DNA from: Haberlea rhodopensis
Lineage: Eukaryota > Streptophyta > Magnoliopsida > Lamiales > Gesneriaceae
Reading direction: 5' to 3'
Assembly: GCA_907163345.1 (NCBI GenBank)
Contig: CAJQUN010000003.1
Location: 24,567,879-24,631,878 of the forward strand
DNA length: 64,000 bases
This document shows, piece by piece, positions 24,476-36,058 of the stretch; within the stretch, counting starts at the first letter, position 1; every line of letters begins with the position of its first letter. The notes below the pieces were generated by a model. It searched no databases and was not told the DNA's origin. It saw only the letters and a program-made list of their open reading frames with translations. The translations under genes were made by a program, and so were the position numbers.

Positions 24476-24655
24476 GTTCTGTTCAAAGGAATTGACGGGG
24501 CCTGCACAAGCGGTTCTTTATCTATGGTATGGGGGATGATAAATATTCATTTGGCAATTGCAGCCTCGGAGAGTGCCGTAACGGACCGCTCATAGGTGGT
24601 GGTATCAAACCCTTCTCAAAGAAACCGTACGTGACACTCTCGCGTCATACGGCTC
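24476..24655. other. Nuclear insert of organellar DNA (rRNA fragment plus group II intron end)
   Basis: 24484-24515 carries the universal small-subunit rRNA block AAAGGAATTGACGGGG followed by CCTGCACAAGCGGT. The CCTGCAC form is that of plant mitochondrial rrn18 (plastids have CCCGCAC). The minus strand of 24621-24655 is a group II intron domain V. The two pieces are not neighbours in an rRNA gene, so the insert is a mosaic. One G of the usual five is missing. No mature rRNA can come from it. Confidence 0.75.
24621..24655 (-). ncRNA. Group II intron domain V relic
   Basis: Reading the minus strand, GAGCCGTATGACGC, a GAGA tetraloop and GTGTCACGTACGGTTTC form the domain V hairpin. The lower stem is GAGCCGT/ACGGTTTC with the AGC triad near the 5' side, and the upper stem GACGC/GTGTC is closed by a GNRA loop. 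Domain V is the catalytic core of group II introns. In nuclear DNA without domains I-IV it is a fossil. Confidence 0.72.
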
Positions 24656-25146
24656 GAACTTTTGAATTGAAGAAATGATAAAATTCCCGACTCGCGAAAT
24701 AACATTCCCGTTTAAAAATGACAACGAATGACCTGATAAAAGTTGGAGTCATACCAAATTGTTGGATTTCATGATAAAAGTACGAAACATGAACTTGACA
24801 ACATAAATAAAACACCTCGTGGGCATTCGAAACGATAATGCTGCTCTCATAGTTATACTACTACATTTATGTACAAACTAGCACGAGGCACTACTCACTA
24901 TACACAGAAAGTTGCTTTCTTCAAACAGCTACAACCTTCACAAAATCTTCAAGCATATCACAAGTGGCAGAAGCCATCATCATCTGAAAATGACTCCAAA
25001 TCGAGCTTCGTTTAGTAGAAACTAACCTTGAAGAAACAAAGAACATTATCACATTTCCCGGAATCCGATCTTTATGGCATCAACCAAAGGCAATTCACCA
25101 ACCGAATAAAAAAAAAACTGGTGATTTTGGCAGAAAATGTAAACAA
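24656..25146 (-). other. Probable 3' UTR of NLP gene
   Basis: A/T-rich, no coding frame. It lies downstream of the NLP stop codon. Confidence 0.4.
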
Positions 25147-28100
25147 TCAAGAACATCCTCCTAAGAAGCAGTTGCTGCTGCTTGAGCTCCCAAAGGTGCT
25201 AGGTACATCACGAACTTGGAACTTCACACTGCGAGTGCCAAGATTATCCAATATTTCGAGGCATTCTTGGAAATCTGAATCACTTACCAACAGCACCCAT
25301 TCCTCCTCGTCATCAAGATACTTGAGCTGGAACATCCCAGTTTGTAGTTTGAACCTCATGGCCACTTCTTCATACAGTTGAAAACAACCAGCTAAAGGGT
25401 CTAATTTGAATCGAACTGTGTCTTCGTTATATGTAGCTTTGACTATAAGTTTACACCCATTATCGCTATAGAATGCCTCAGTTTTTGAATTATGTCTATC
25501 ATCATAACTCTTCATGCTTGGCGAACTGCCATTCATCAATGATCCGGACCCTGACCTTGACTCATTGGAGGAATCTGTCATGCCAGAGGATGCAAGTTGG
25601 TTGTGTTCGACAGCTTCATCGCCTCTATCCGTCTCTTTGTTACCTTTTGATTTGGTGGCCGTCTTACCATCAGCTGCTATGGAGCTCGAGGTTCCAGAAA
25701 TGAAATGAGATTCGGAAGCCTCTGGTTTCATACAGTCATTTTCCACTAGCAGTCTATTGCATTCTTCTCTTGCAAGAAAATCATTTGGAGGAAATTTTGG
25801 ATAAGTTGTCCTACGCATGGTGTTTAGACTAGCAGGACATGAATTCCTCACGTCTAATGAAGCTAACTGTGATTCATTGTTCTTTTCGAAACAAGGAGCT
25901 TTGGTTTTACAATCTCCCTCGTAAAAGTTTGTGTCAATCAAATTAAATCCGGTCAAATTGTTTCCATCTAAACAGCACTTCTCTTCCATGTTTTCAATGG
26001 TGGTCTCAATGTCGATATAAGCTGATTGGGTCACTGTTTTTGTGTTCTGAATAACTGAATCTGGGGTTCTTACGGAGGGATTTTTATATGGTAAGACCAC
26101 ACTTTTTTTAGGGTCAAATTCTTGGAGGATTGATCCAGCAGCCACGAGCTCCCCTGTGGTTGGATCAAACCTCAATCCTCCTTCCACCCCCTCGACAGAG
26201 TCAATCACGCTTTGTATTTTTCTCAAAGAACGGTTCACCTTGTTTATTTTCCGAGAAGGCCATCTCGAGATGCCATGTTGCCTGCATATCCTTTTGAGAG
26301 TCGTTGGGCACACTATAAAAACAAGAAACGTGAAATGAGTCATTTTCCCTTGTATAGGATAAGTTCATTTTGCCGCATGTGTGCTAGAACATTTTAACTT
26401 CCACATTCCCCATAATTAGCAGTATTCACATGTTCGTGCATGTGTGAGAGGCGATCAATAGGATAGAATTTTCAGCCATATGTGGGCATGATAACTTACC
26501 ACCAATGCTTTTTGCAGCATCCTTGAGGCTACCAGAAAAATATTGCTGAAGAACGTGCAAGCTGACATGTTTCTCAGCAGTGCTTCGCTTCTTATCCATC
26601 AATTTCTTAGTTTCTAACATCGCCTATAACAAACATAAGATGGCATCAGAGTTCTATTCGTTAGCCATTACTAACAGAGAGATTATCATCACCTCTAAAA
26701 TTTTCTGGACACACTAATGATTCCTTGTCTTCTTCATGTTTTTCTTCTAAATTTTTTCGCTGAGTTGGGAATTAAATTTGTAGTTGTTACACATTGAATC
26801 AGTGAAACCCCGTAATAAATACATACTCGGTAAGATTGTTGCTCTATTTGGTGTCTCATTCGATGTAACGAGACCCAATGGGATTTGAACGGCCTGATGA
26901 GGAAAGAGAGCCTATATTTTTTTCTAACAGATTGTTTCGATATGATTAAATAACTCAAAATGTAATCTAAATCAATACACAGACTATCCGAGAAAATCAT
27001 AATGAAACTTTTCTAGAGGTCACTAAAGAATCAGAAGTAGTTACTATTTACTAACATCACAACAAAAAATCACATTCCCAGTTTTATCATTTGAACAATA
27101 CCAGTTACCTTATAAATATAATATATTCATACCTATTTATAATGGAAGAACATTTTGGTCTCTTGACCAAGTCTCTTTGGCTTTTCCTAAATTGTGACCT
27201 CTTCCACCCATTCCTTCTAGTTTTCAGTTACTGTTTATAATTATCAATAAGTATTTTCTCGCCTATAGTTTGGATTTTAACCACATAGCGCTTTGGTTTG
27301 GCCACTATGTCGTACATGCAACACATGTTCTAGTATATATATTTAATAGCAGGTACAAATAAGAAATGCAGTAGTACCTGTTCATGAGGACCATCAGCTT
27401 CTGTTCCCATAGCAATTGAATCAGATATATTTTGAGTAATGTGGTCAGGCGAGTTTAAATTCCCAATGATAAACGAATGTTCAGAACTCCTTCGAGATAA
27501 CGGTGTTATGTTTTTCCCTTCCCCACCATATAATTTCTCTTTTGTATCTTCAGTCCCAAGAAATTCTGCATCAGACACAGTCCTCAAACTCTTGCAGATC
27601 CTCTGCATGGTACTGGAGAGATTATCAAGCAACAGTTGCTGCTCTGTACTTCCTTTCATATTGACAGGAAGAAAAAACTCAAGCACATAGTCATCGCCCC
27701 CAGTGAAAGTACTTCTTAGCCTGATTGCAACGGCAGCTTGTAGACCAAATTTACGGGCATGATGCACAAGCGGATACTCACTTATATGGTATTCCTTCAC
27801 ATCAGAGTAAAAGAAGGGGTGATTCGATTGAAGAGCTTTCCCGGCAACACCTTGTCCATCCTCAAGATGATGTTGTGCACAAGCATGCACAAAACCCTGT
27901 ATATCTTTGTCATTTACATAACATGATGTATCATGGATCCGCAGAACGCACTTTTCATTTGCAGTCTTATTAAGTCCTGCTGCACATGCTCGCATGGTTT
28001 CACTACCAGAACCTTCTATGTAAGTACACGGAATCCATGCTAAAGCAACTGGTAGTCGATGTGCATGACAAATGGCGTGTAAAACATCTGTTATCTCAGC

Positions 28101-29994
28101 CAAAGCTAGCCTTTGATTCTTAGAGAGACTCTGCAGAAAATTTGGATTTAAACAGATATGGTAAACATGGAATCAACATAATCCAAAGAACAAGATAAAT
28201 CAAATAAAATTTTGAGGACAACCTGAGGATAACGTCTCGGAGGTATAGTGCTCCTTAAATTCACAGCCTGAAATAGTCATGATAAAGAGTGAAAATATTC
28301 CCAAGGAATTTGCAAAATATTATTTGTAATAGGGTACAGAAAAGAACATGTAGCAGAACTTCGAGTTAAACCACTCGACAATCAAGAAAAAAGAAGAGGA
28401 GAACATTTATACCAAATCTATTCATGATAAAGGTCAGCTAATTGTTTGGTTCATTTTTCATTAAATCTGGAGAGAGGGTTCATTGCCCCCATAATAGTTG
28501 CTCAAATTTGCAGTGGGATCAGAACACTTGTAAGTGCACCTGAATCGGAAACATGATTACTACGCATCTAATCATGTTTTTACACTTCTCAGTCAAAATG
28601 CCCATGCCCCAATATCTCTCTTCGAAAAATTAAGGATGAGAGGTCGAAAAAAAACTGAAGCAATGGAAACCCACAACACAGCCAAATTAATTAATAGCAG
28701 CCACTTCGGTTGGTAAGGAAGAAAATTTGGACTATTATCAATGAAGGTGGTAGTATATTAAATAGGAAAGAGACCATTATAGAATTTGTCTACTCTCTAA
28801 AATTCAAACTTTACTGAAGTTGAAACAAAGAGTTGATCGTGTATAATATGTATGACTTTCGCTCATAGAGTTGGTATATCTGGATTGCTATGTCACATAA
28901 TTGGTTTTTCAAGGTTTCTTCCTGTTTCTGTCATGTAATATATCGTACTCAACCACATGAAAGTATAAGGAAGGTCAATTCTAAAATAGAGAAAAATATT
29001 TCCTCACAACCTAGAAATAATTACTACTGAAGGGTATTGTTTTGTTTTTCAACAAGAGATGAGGAAAAATATACCACAAAATAAGAACAGAATTAACCAG
29101 TTACGGAAACCAACAACCAACCTGTAGTGCACGACAAACATTTTCCATCTCCAAATCAAAATTAGATTTTTCCTTTGTAGTAGCTAGTTCGAGTACAGCA
29201 CAACATGCCCTTTCAGGTGAATCATCCTCGAATACAGGTAAAGCAATAGAGCCTTGGACTTTGTGATCAACAGCATATTGTATCCGCAAAAACTCAGCTT
29301 TATTGTAGTATTTCACATTGGAGGTCCATTCTGGAATCTTTGAAGCAAATACGCGACCAATAAGCCCAGGGACGGATCCAGGTTTTGCTTCAGGGGAAAA
29401 GGTAAAAAATCTAGACACTTCGCGGTATCCACTAAGTGTTTGATCTAGTAAATAAGGTTGTTCACAAGTGCTTAAGATGTAACGTTCCCCATTCTTCATT
29501 GGGACCCACACTTGGGCTAACATACCCACTTCAGACCATTCCTTAAATAGATATAGGGCTCTTAGCATTTTCTCAGCCAGTGATTGTGAAGGAAACCTTG
29601 GGACCACACTGTTCCATTCATTAGCCAATACATTATGCTGCCTCGAGCTCTTGTCTCCCATCTCAATCAAATTAACCCCACCATCAGCAGGATTCATTGG
29701 TATAGCCAATTGACTGTTCATATAATGAAACTTACCTTCGCTAAAAAATGAACTTCCCACAGTATCACCTCCCACCATCGAAATTTCTGAAGCATATTGA
29801 TTGGGGAAATTCAATCCGTCAAAGGATGAGAAATTTGTTGATGGCACACCAGGGGACAAGGCAAATGGGGGAAGCATCTGTTCTGAAAACCCACTTGGGC
29901 TGTCATACCACCCAGCATACGTATCAAAATTCATCAGTTCTGCAGCATTACCAAACATTTCCTCCAACTTTGAGTTCCGCATACCATTATCCAT
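25147..29994 (-). CDS. NLP8: NIN-like protein (RWP-RK/PB1 transcription factor), NLP8/9 type
   Basis: Five coding exons on the minus strand: 29122-29994, 28223-28267, 27378-28130, 26500-26623 and 25147-26312 (2961 nt, 986 aa), with all phases agreeing. The N-terminal GAF-like sensor region includes LAQVWVPMKNGERYILSTCEQPYLL and GLIGRVFASKIPEW. A conserved middle block reads NLRSTIPPRRYPQ and HAICHAHRLPVALAWIPC. The RWP-RK DNA-binding domain (about 565-625) has KDAAKSIGVCPTT, CRQHGISRWPSRKINKVN and RWPSRK at 615-620. A C-terminal PB1 domain (about 880-966) has Lys in IVKATYNED and an acidic OPCA motif YLDDEEEW. Family knowledge: NLPs bind nitrate-responsive elements and are retained in the nucleus on nitrate; the NLP8 branch promotes nitrate-induced germination. 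The NLP8/9 assignment rests on remembered wording and is less certain than the family. Confidence 0.93.
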
Positions 29995-31341
29995 CAATGC
30001 TGCACGTGCGCCCTCCTTACAACCCTTTGAAATGGCAAAATATTTGTTTACCTTTTCTGTACCCAAAATCGGGTTACTCCATTCAAAATACAGGCCAAAA
30101 ACTAGAAACGACTAGACAAAAGTCACTGCTCTGAAACAGTTGAAATTAAGTTTGCTCTTCTAAATATTCCCAAAATACTCTACCTTGTCTGTTACACTAG
30201 ATCTGGGCATAAATAAATGCAACCCTCTGTCCATAAAAGTACAAAAAACAGACCTATCTCCGATGTTGATTTTGCGGCAAAAAGCCTGAAACATTTATCA
30301 ACGTAAAAATGGACAACATTGTAATAAGAAAGAAAGATTATACAAAAAATTTCAAGAAGTCGCCACTCCCAAAACACATCTAATCAACAGAACTAAAAGA
30401 TTATACATAATGATTTAAAAACCCGACTACATAAAGAAACTATCAGCTACAAAAATACAGCCATCTATAGCTTCTTGTATGACGAAGTTTTGTCACTACA
30501 CACAGAAAATTGCCTACTAACATCTAATACTCTATTCATTACCAGATCGAGACAAACACATATCTACAGACTGAAATAACTATATCCATAAAACAAGTAT
30601 ATGTATGAAAGAAGTACAGGTCTAGCAACATAAACTATTGTCACACTCTATCTCCTATACAATCCAATTGATTAAATTTGCTCGTGTTGTTTATCGGAAA
30701 AAAAAATACATAAGGCAGAACGATCCAGGACTTTGATTCGGGAGCCTTAAATTTTCACTCATAACACAGAAATAAGGTTAAAAAAATGTAGTAGCAAGTA
30801 AGCCTGAGCTTTGCTTGGTTCTTGTCTTGGGTGGTAATCTGTTTGGCGGTATTCAAAGAACTCCTACTTCCCAGACTAAAATGTAACTTCGCGATGCTAT
30901 AAAGTTCAAATTACTGATTTCATCATATTAACCATCCAAAAAGAAAAATGCATTCATAGCAGATTTACAGCTATTAATTTCAAATTATTCAGCAGAAATC
31001 TATGGATTTCACGTCATCCTCAACAAGATTCATGATTCAAGACATATTTTATAAACTCATAAACTTCAGTTAATTTAGGTACATGACATTTATTATTCAA
31101 CATGAGGTAATCAATTTTCTGGTAAAATAGGGATGAAGAGAAGAAGAAGAAGACAAATAAGAGAGTACCTATGGGAGCTTCCGCGAAGCTAGATGCAATG
31201 GTCTGAAGGATGGACTATGGAGACCAATCTCATATGTATTGGCGTTTACTTTAATACGGAAGTGTTGCTTTATACGTGATACCCTCGTCGGGTCGGTACC
31301 CAAGCTGAGTGCCATCCTCGTCCTCCGTAGCCGATGTTAGA
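29995..31341 (-). other. NLP leader exons, leader introns and remaining promoter
   Basis: Minus-strand splice signals suggest noncoding exons. One covers about 30184-30285 (CAG acceptor, ACAAG/GTAGAG donor). A first exon ends at 31169 (CCCATAG/GTACTC donor). The region 31170-31341 before the LTR is therefore all that can remain of the first exon plus native promoter. No open frame of note. Confidence 0.5.
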
Positions 31342-32188
31342 TGTTATCTCGGATTTTAGTAGGGTGTCTTTCTCGGATAACAAACGCTCCTCCCCTTCTG
31401 GAGATGAGCTGTCCTGGAAGAAAAAAGGTTAGAAGGGATTCAGAGAGGATTCTCCGGTGGGGTCCATCCGACAATCAAGTTAGGATATAGGAAAGGGAAT
31501 AAAACTTTTTTGCAGAGAAAATGACAAATAGTCTGGTTAGTTTGCAAACATGATACCCCACATATATATATACTAGGGGATGAGAGAAGAACAACCTGCT
31601 ACAGCCGACGGGGGGCTCGGGAGACCATTGCGAGCACTCCACCAGGTGTCGGTGTCTCAGAGGGTGGACCACCGACAAATACTGTACACCTCGGACGACA
31701 CACCACCTGCGAGATCTTTATAGTACTAGAAGATATTCCTTGAACATTAGTCATTCTCTGATTGGTCCATTCGTTAGTGGTCCTCTGTCGGGAATAAAAT
31801 TCCGTTACAGACATCTCGGATGAGGGACCACACTAGTGCCCACGATATCTCCTAGCCAACGCCAAAGAAGAAACTAGGGGAATTGCTTAAAGTTGGGACA
31901 CCAGCCCGGTCGTCGTCCTGATCACAATGCAAGATTCCTGCAAACACAACCTGTGCTGGATTGGTTTGATCAAGTAGGGTTGAAGACATATGTTGAGCTG
32001 AGGACACGGGGATAAGTCCCGAGCTGAGGTTACGAGTTTGTTCACCGAGCTGAGTTCATTAGGGTATGTTCCTCTAAGGGCTTGAAAATATCTCCCGATC
32101 TGAGCACGTGCATCAGACGAATAAGTAGGGTCGGGTTATACCCCTAGAGTAAGGGTCGAGGCCGTACTGACATATTATCGGGGTATCA
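31342..32188 (-). repeat. 3' LTR of the Tat gypsy element
   Basis: 847 bp. On the minus strand it begins TGATACCCCGATAAT and ends GAGATAACA. A purine tract (AGAGGGGGATAACA on the minus strand, 32189-32202) lies directly outside its start. The terminal ~80 bp match 41111-41190 closely (ATTTT..GTAG..GTGTCTT; CTCCTCCCCTT; ATGAGCTGTCCTG), fixing both the LTR and its orientation. Confidence 0.85.
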
Positions 32189-32411
32189 TGTTATCCCCCT
32201 CTGGTCGAGCTAGAGTATCGCTGTTCTCGACTATTCGTTTTATGCCGAGACCCGAACCGAGTTGTCAGATATTCAAATTCTTAACCTTGACAAGATAGGT
32301 TGTCAGCAAGATGTAACCGTTGATGTACCCACCAATCGACGAGGCTCCATGCGCCCGCATCCGTGCTCGAGACGTTTGGCCTCCCTCAATCCCCGCCTTT
32401 CAAATGGGCTT

Positions 32412-32447
32412 GGCCCAAACGGCCCACTCTCCTGGTTGCCTATAAAT
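32412..32447 (+). promoter_or_regulatory. Putative promoter of the antisense ORF
   Basis: TATAAAT at 32441-32447 is preceded by GGCCCA elements (TTGGCCCAAACGGCCCAC, the TGGGCC site II motif on the other strand). It is followed by a CT-rich start-like region, a GTAAGT donor-like site near 32527, and the ORF start at 32558. It faces the antisense ORF and opposes gag-pol transcription. Confidence 0.45.
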
Positions 32448-32557
32448 TCCCCAACTCCCCTAATTTGCACCACTTTTCTCACGCTGTCCGTCTCCTCCTG
32501 CTCTTCTCGCACTCTCCGACCTTCTGTAAGTTCTTCGACTTTGCTTAATTTTCTTTT

Positions 32558-34569
32558 ATGTCAGATTCAGCTTCTTCCACTTCCGGGGCCGCCCTCAGGG
32601 GATCGACTGCAGTTGCCTCGGGGTCTGGGCTTTCAAGCCCTCCGACCCGTAGTGGCCCCGCGGGGAAGGTTGTTGTCGTCGTCCCCCTTCTTCAAGTCCC
32701 TCCTCGTCCTAGCCGTGAACCATCCCCCCTAGAACTTTGAGGTTGATCCTCGAGATCTGGTTCGGGCTGGACCACCGTGGTACGAGGTCCTTAGTTCTCG
32801 TGTTTCGGCTGAAGCTGATACTCTTCTCCGTTCTCACTTCATTCCTCCTGACCACGATGTACGAATACCTAGGTTGGGTGTCCGCACCCATGTTCCCCCA
32901 GTGGGATTTTTTCCTTTCTTCGTTGAACAAATTAGGAGTGGACTGTGCTTCCCTATTCCTTCTTTGTAGCATGATCTTTCTAGCTATTTCTGCGTCCCCC
33001 TCAGCCAGCTCAGTCCAAACTCCTACCAGAGCATAGCCGCCACCGCCACCGCCACCTCGTTCCAATCTCTGAATCTTCCCTTCTCTCCTTCTCTTCTGCA
33101 TTATTTTTTTCATGTCAAGAACACCACTTTTCCTGGCCTGTTCTACTTCGTGTCCAGGCAGTTGTGTAAGTTCTTGGGGAAAATCCCAAGTTCTCACAAA
33201 TGATGGAAGAAACATACTTCTTTGTTAAACAACCTCGACCTTGGTCTTGCCCCATGGCCTAGAGAGATTCTCTCCCCGAGGGTCATCCTCTTCCACATCG
33301 ATACAAAGAAGAAATATTCTACCAGAGGGTTATGTCAGCCATTTGGGGTCGACAATTTGATACAACCATCCTGGTCCGAGGGGACATACTAATGCGCTAT
33401 ATGTTGAGCCCTTACCCAGCTAGTCATCATCCTGGTGCGTTCTCACTAACATGAGCTCAATTTCTATTTGTCCCCTTGCCCCTTTATTTATGCCTTTAAT
33501 TTCTGTGCAGGTACCATGTCGTTTAACCAGATGCTCTCCGCCATGGTTTCTCAGAAGAAAGGGAAAGGGAGGGTTGCTCCTAAGTCCCGAGTTGAAGAGT
33601 GAGCCTCGTCACCCCCTTCTGCTCCCCGGTTGCCCTGGTAGTCGTCTTACAATCAGAAGAGAGCGGGGATGACGGCCCCTCGCTGCGCAAGAGAAAAAGG
33701 GCTGGGAAAGACTTCAGAACCTCGGCCCGGAAGAAGTTGCCACCTCTCCAGCACCTCAGGTCGAAGCGTCACTTGATTCCATCCAAAGCCCGTAGTCGGC
33801 TCGGTCGGCAGAGCCGGGCTCTCCCGGCCTCCCAGTGGAGTACACCCAATCCATCAGCCTGACTACTGGTCCGATCTCTGGACTACCGGCTGATGTCTTG
33901 GAGTGCATTACCATGAGCGCGGATCAACAAACCATGGCAGGGATGCAGTGGAGGCCTTTGGCCCAGGAAGGGCTGGCCCGAGCTCTATCGGTAAATGTTC
34001 TTACTGATCTTACATATGCTGCTTTATATATCCTCTTATCATTCTACATTATCCAGGGCTTAATAATGCTGCGCGAAAGCGTTTGGAGGGGATCCAATTA
34101 TGCCCAGTCCTCGTCAGATGCCAGGAAGAAAGTCCGAGAGGCTACAGACCGGGCTGAGGCTGCCAAAGCTGAACTGGGAGAAGTCCATGCGCTACAGGCG
34201 AAACGACTCGCGACGGTATAGACTGAGTTGACTAAGTATTGTGCTAAGGTTGATCAACTCCGCTCTGCCTTGTCGGAGAAGGATACGATTTTGACCAACT
34301 CTACTGCAGAGCTAAGCAGGGCTCGCTCGGAGTTGGAGGCATACATTGCTGGAGAGGTCGGGCGGAAGGATGCTTTCCTGAAGTCGGAGGAGTTCAAGAG
34401 GCTCCTTGCAGCGAAGGCATTTCGGTTTCTCGACCTTGGCTTCGAGGGTTGTAAAGACCAATTCAAAGCGCATGTCTTCCCTCCGGATGATCAAGACCCG
34501 GACGACTTCTTGGATCTCCAGGCCATTTTGGCCACCATCCCTCCTGACTTCATAGATCAGGATGACTGA
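32558..34569 (+). pseudogene. Antisense ORF (aORF) of the Tat element, 'putative gypsy type transposon' protein, broken
   Basis: Plus-strand coding relic, opposite to gag-pol. In order it shows a Ser/Pro-rich start from ATG 32558, then a conserved N-terminal domain (VDPRDLVRAGPPWYEVLSS, RSHFIPPDHDVRIPRLG, GFFPFFVEQIRSGLCFPIP). A coiled-coil C-terminal part follows (AEAAKAELGEVHALQ, RSALSEKDTILTNS) and ends FLDLGFEGCKDQF and DFLDLQAILATIPPDF. This matches what I remember of the Transposase_28 type family of Tat elements, whose function is unknown. An intron-like gap (GTAAAT...CAG) lies near 33990-34055. At least four stops or frameshifts interrupt the frame. Confidence 0.75.
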
Positions 34570-35244
34570 TAAGGATGTAACCCCTTACCCATCTCTCTTT
34601 TTTTTTCCAAGGGCGATCTAGTTTGTAGTCTCTGCGGTGTTGTACATTTTTATTTAATTAAATGTTTATTTTGCCAAGCTGTTGTATGGTCCTAGGAAGA
34701 ATGAAGTAACAATAGAGCTGACTAACTCTAGAATAACTTCTAAAATAATTATGTACTTCAATATAAAAAAGGACTACTGACATGTTGGAACTCCGAAGAT
34801 AATAAACCGAGCATATGAGTATTACTCGACCTGAAATACTGAAATAATTAATACGAGCACATACAACTAATCTGTCCTGAATTCCAGAAATAATAAACTG
34901 ATATATAGTATTTTCCGACCTGAGCTCTTGAACCGAGCCCAAACGGCTCATACATCCTGAACTCTAGAGCTAATAGGTATGCGGCGCAGATAAAATTTGT
35001 CTGACAACCACTAGATGTGAGCGGATAAAAACAACAGGGCTGGCCTTATATAATACTTCCGAAAGAGTTCTAAAATAATTCTAAATATATAATTGAATAA
35101 CAACAGGGCTGACCTGTTGAACTCCACAGAATAAACATGAGCAAATGACTATCGTCTGATCTGAACTCTAGTGCGGGCTATGCGATAGTACCATGATTGG
35201 GGTGGACCCTGGCAGTAAATGTTTATCTGGGCCGACCATGACAA

Positions 35245-35970
35245 CTTAGTCAGGACAGACCTTAACTTTTATAGTGAGTGCGGCCTTAACTTTTATAGTC
35301 AGGGCGACCTTAATTTTTATTTAGTCAGGGCGGACCTTAACTTTTATAGTTAGGGCGGACCTTAACTTTTTCATAGTCAGGGCGGACCTTTACTTTTATA
35401 GTCAGGGCAGACCTTAATTTTTATAGTCAGGGCGGACCTTAAATTTTTCATAGTCAGGGCCACCTTACTTTTATTTAGTCAGGGCAGGACCTTAACTTTT
35501 ATAGTCAGGGCGGAACTTAACTTTTTTCATAGTCAGGGCGGACCTTAACTTTTATAGTCACGACGGACCTTAATTTTAATAGTCAGGACGGACCTTAAAA
35601 TTTTCATAGTCAGGGCGACCTTACTTTTATTTAGTCTAGGTGGACCTTAACTATCATAGTAATGGCGGAACTTAACTTTTTTCATAGTCAGGGCGGACCT
35701 TAACTTTTATAGTCAGGGCGGACCTTAACTTTTTCATAGTCAGAGCGGACTTTAACCTTTGTAGTCAGTGCGGACCTAACTTTTTCATAGTCAGGGCTTA
35801 CCTTACTTTTATAGTCAGGAGTGGACCTTAACTTTTTCATAGTCAGGGTGGACCAACTTTTTCCTAGTCATGGCGGACCTTAACTTTTATTTAGTCAGAG
35901 CGGACCTTAATTTTTATAGTCATGGTGGACCTTAACTTTTTCATAGTCATGGCGGACCTTAACTTTTTCA
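35245..35970. repeat. Tandem array, ~28 copies of a 25-29 bp unit, in the Tat 3' region
   Basis: The unit on the plus strand is TAGTCAGGGCGGACCTTAA followed by CTTTT(TC)A. Units vary in two ways: a short form ending ...TTTTA and a longer form ending ...TTTTTCA. Single-base changes (GGACGGACC, GGGCGACC, CATGGCGG) are scattered. The array lies between the integrase end and the antisense ORF. Confidence 0.95.
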
Positions 35971-36058
35971 TCAGGTTATCCATTGGACGATATTTCTGAA
36001 TAATACTTCATTAAAGAATTTACTGCCATGAGCTCATACATCAAAGAAATACACGTGC

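Noticed and set aside
35245..35970. A CRISPR-like array
   Set aside because: The units are directly abutting with no unique spacers and lie inside a plant retrotransposon.
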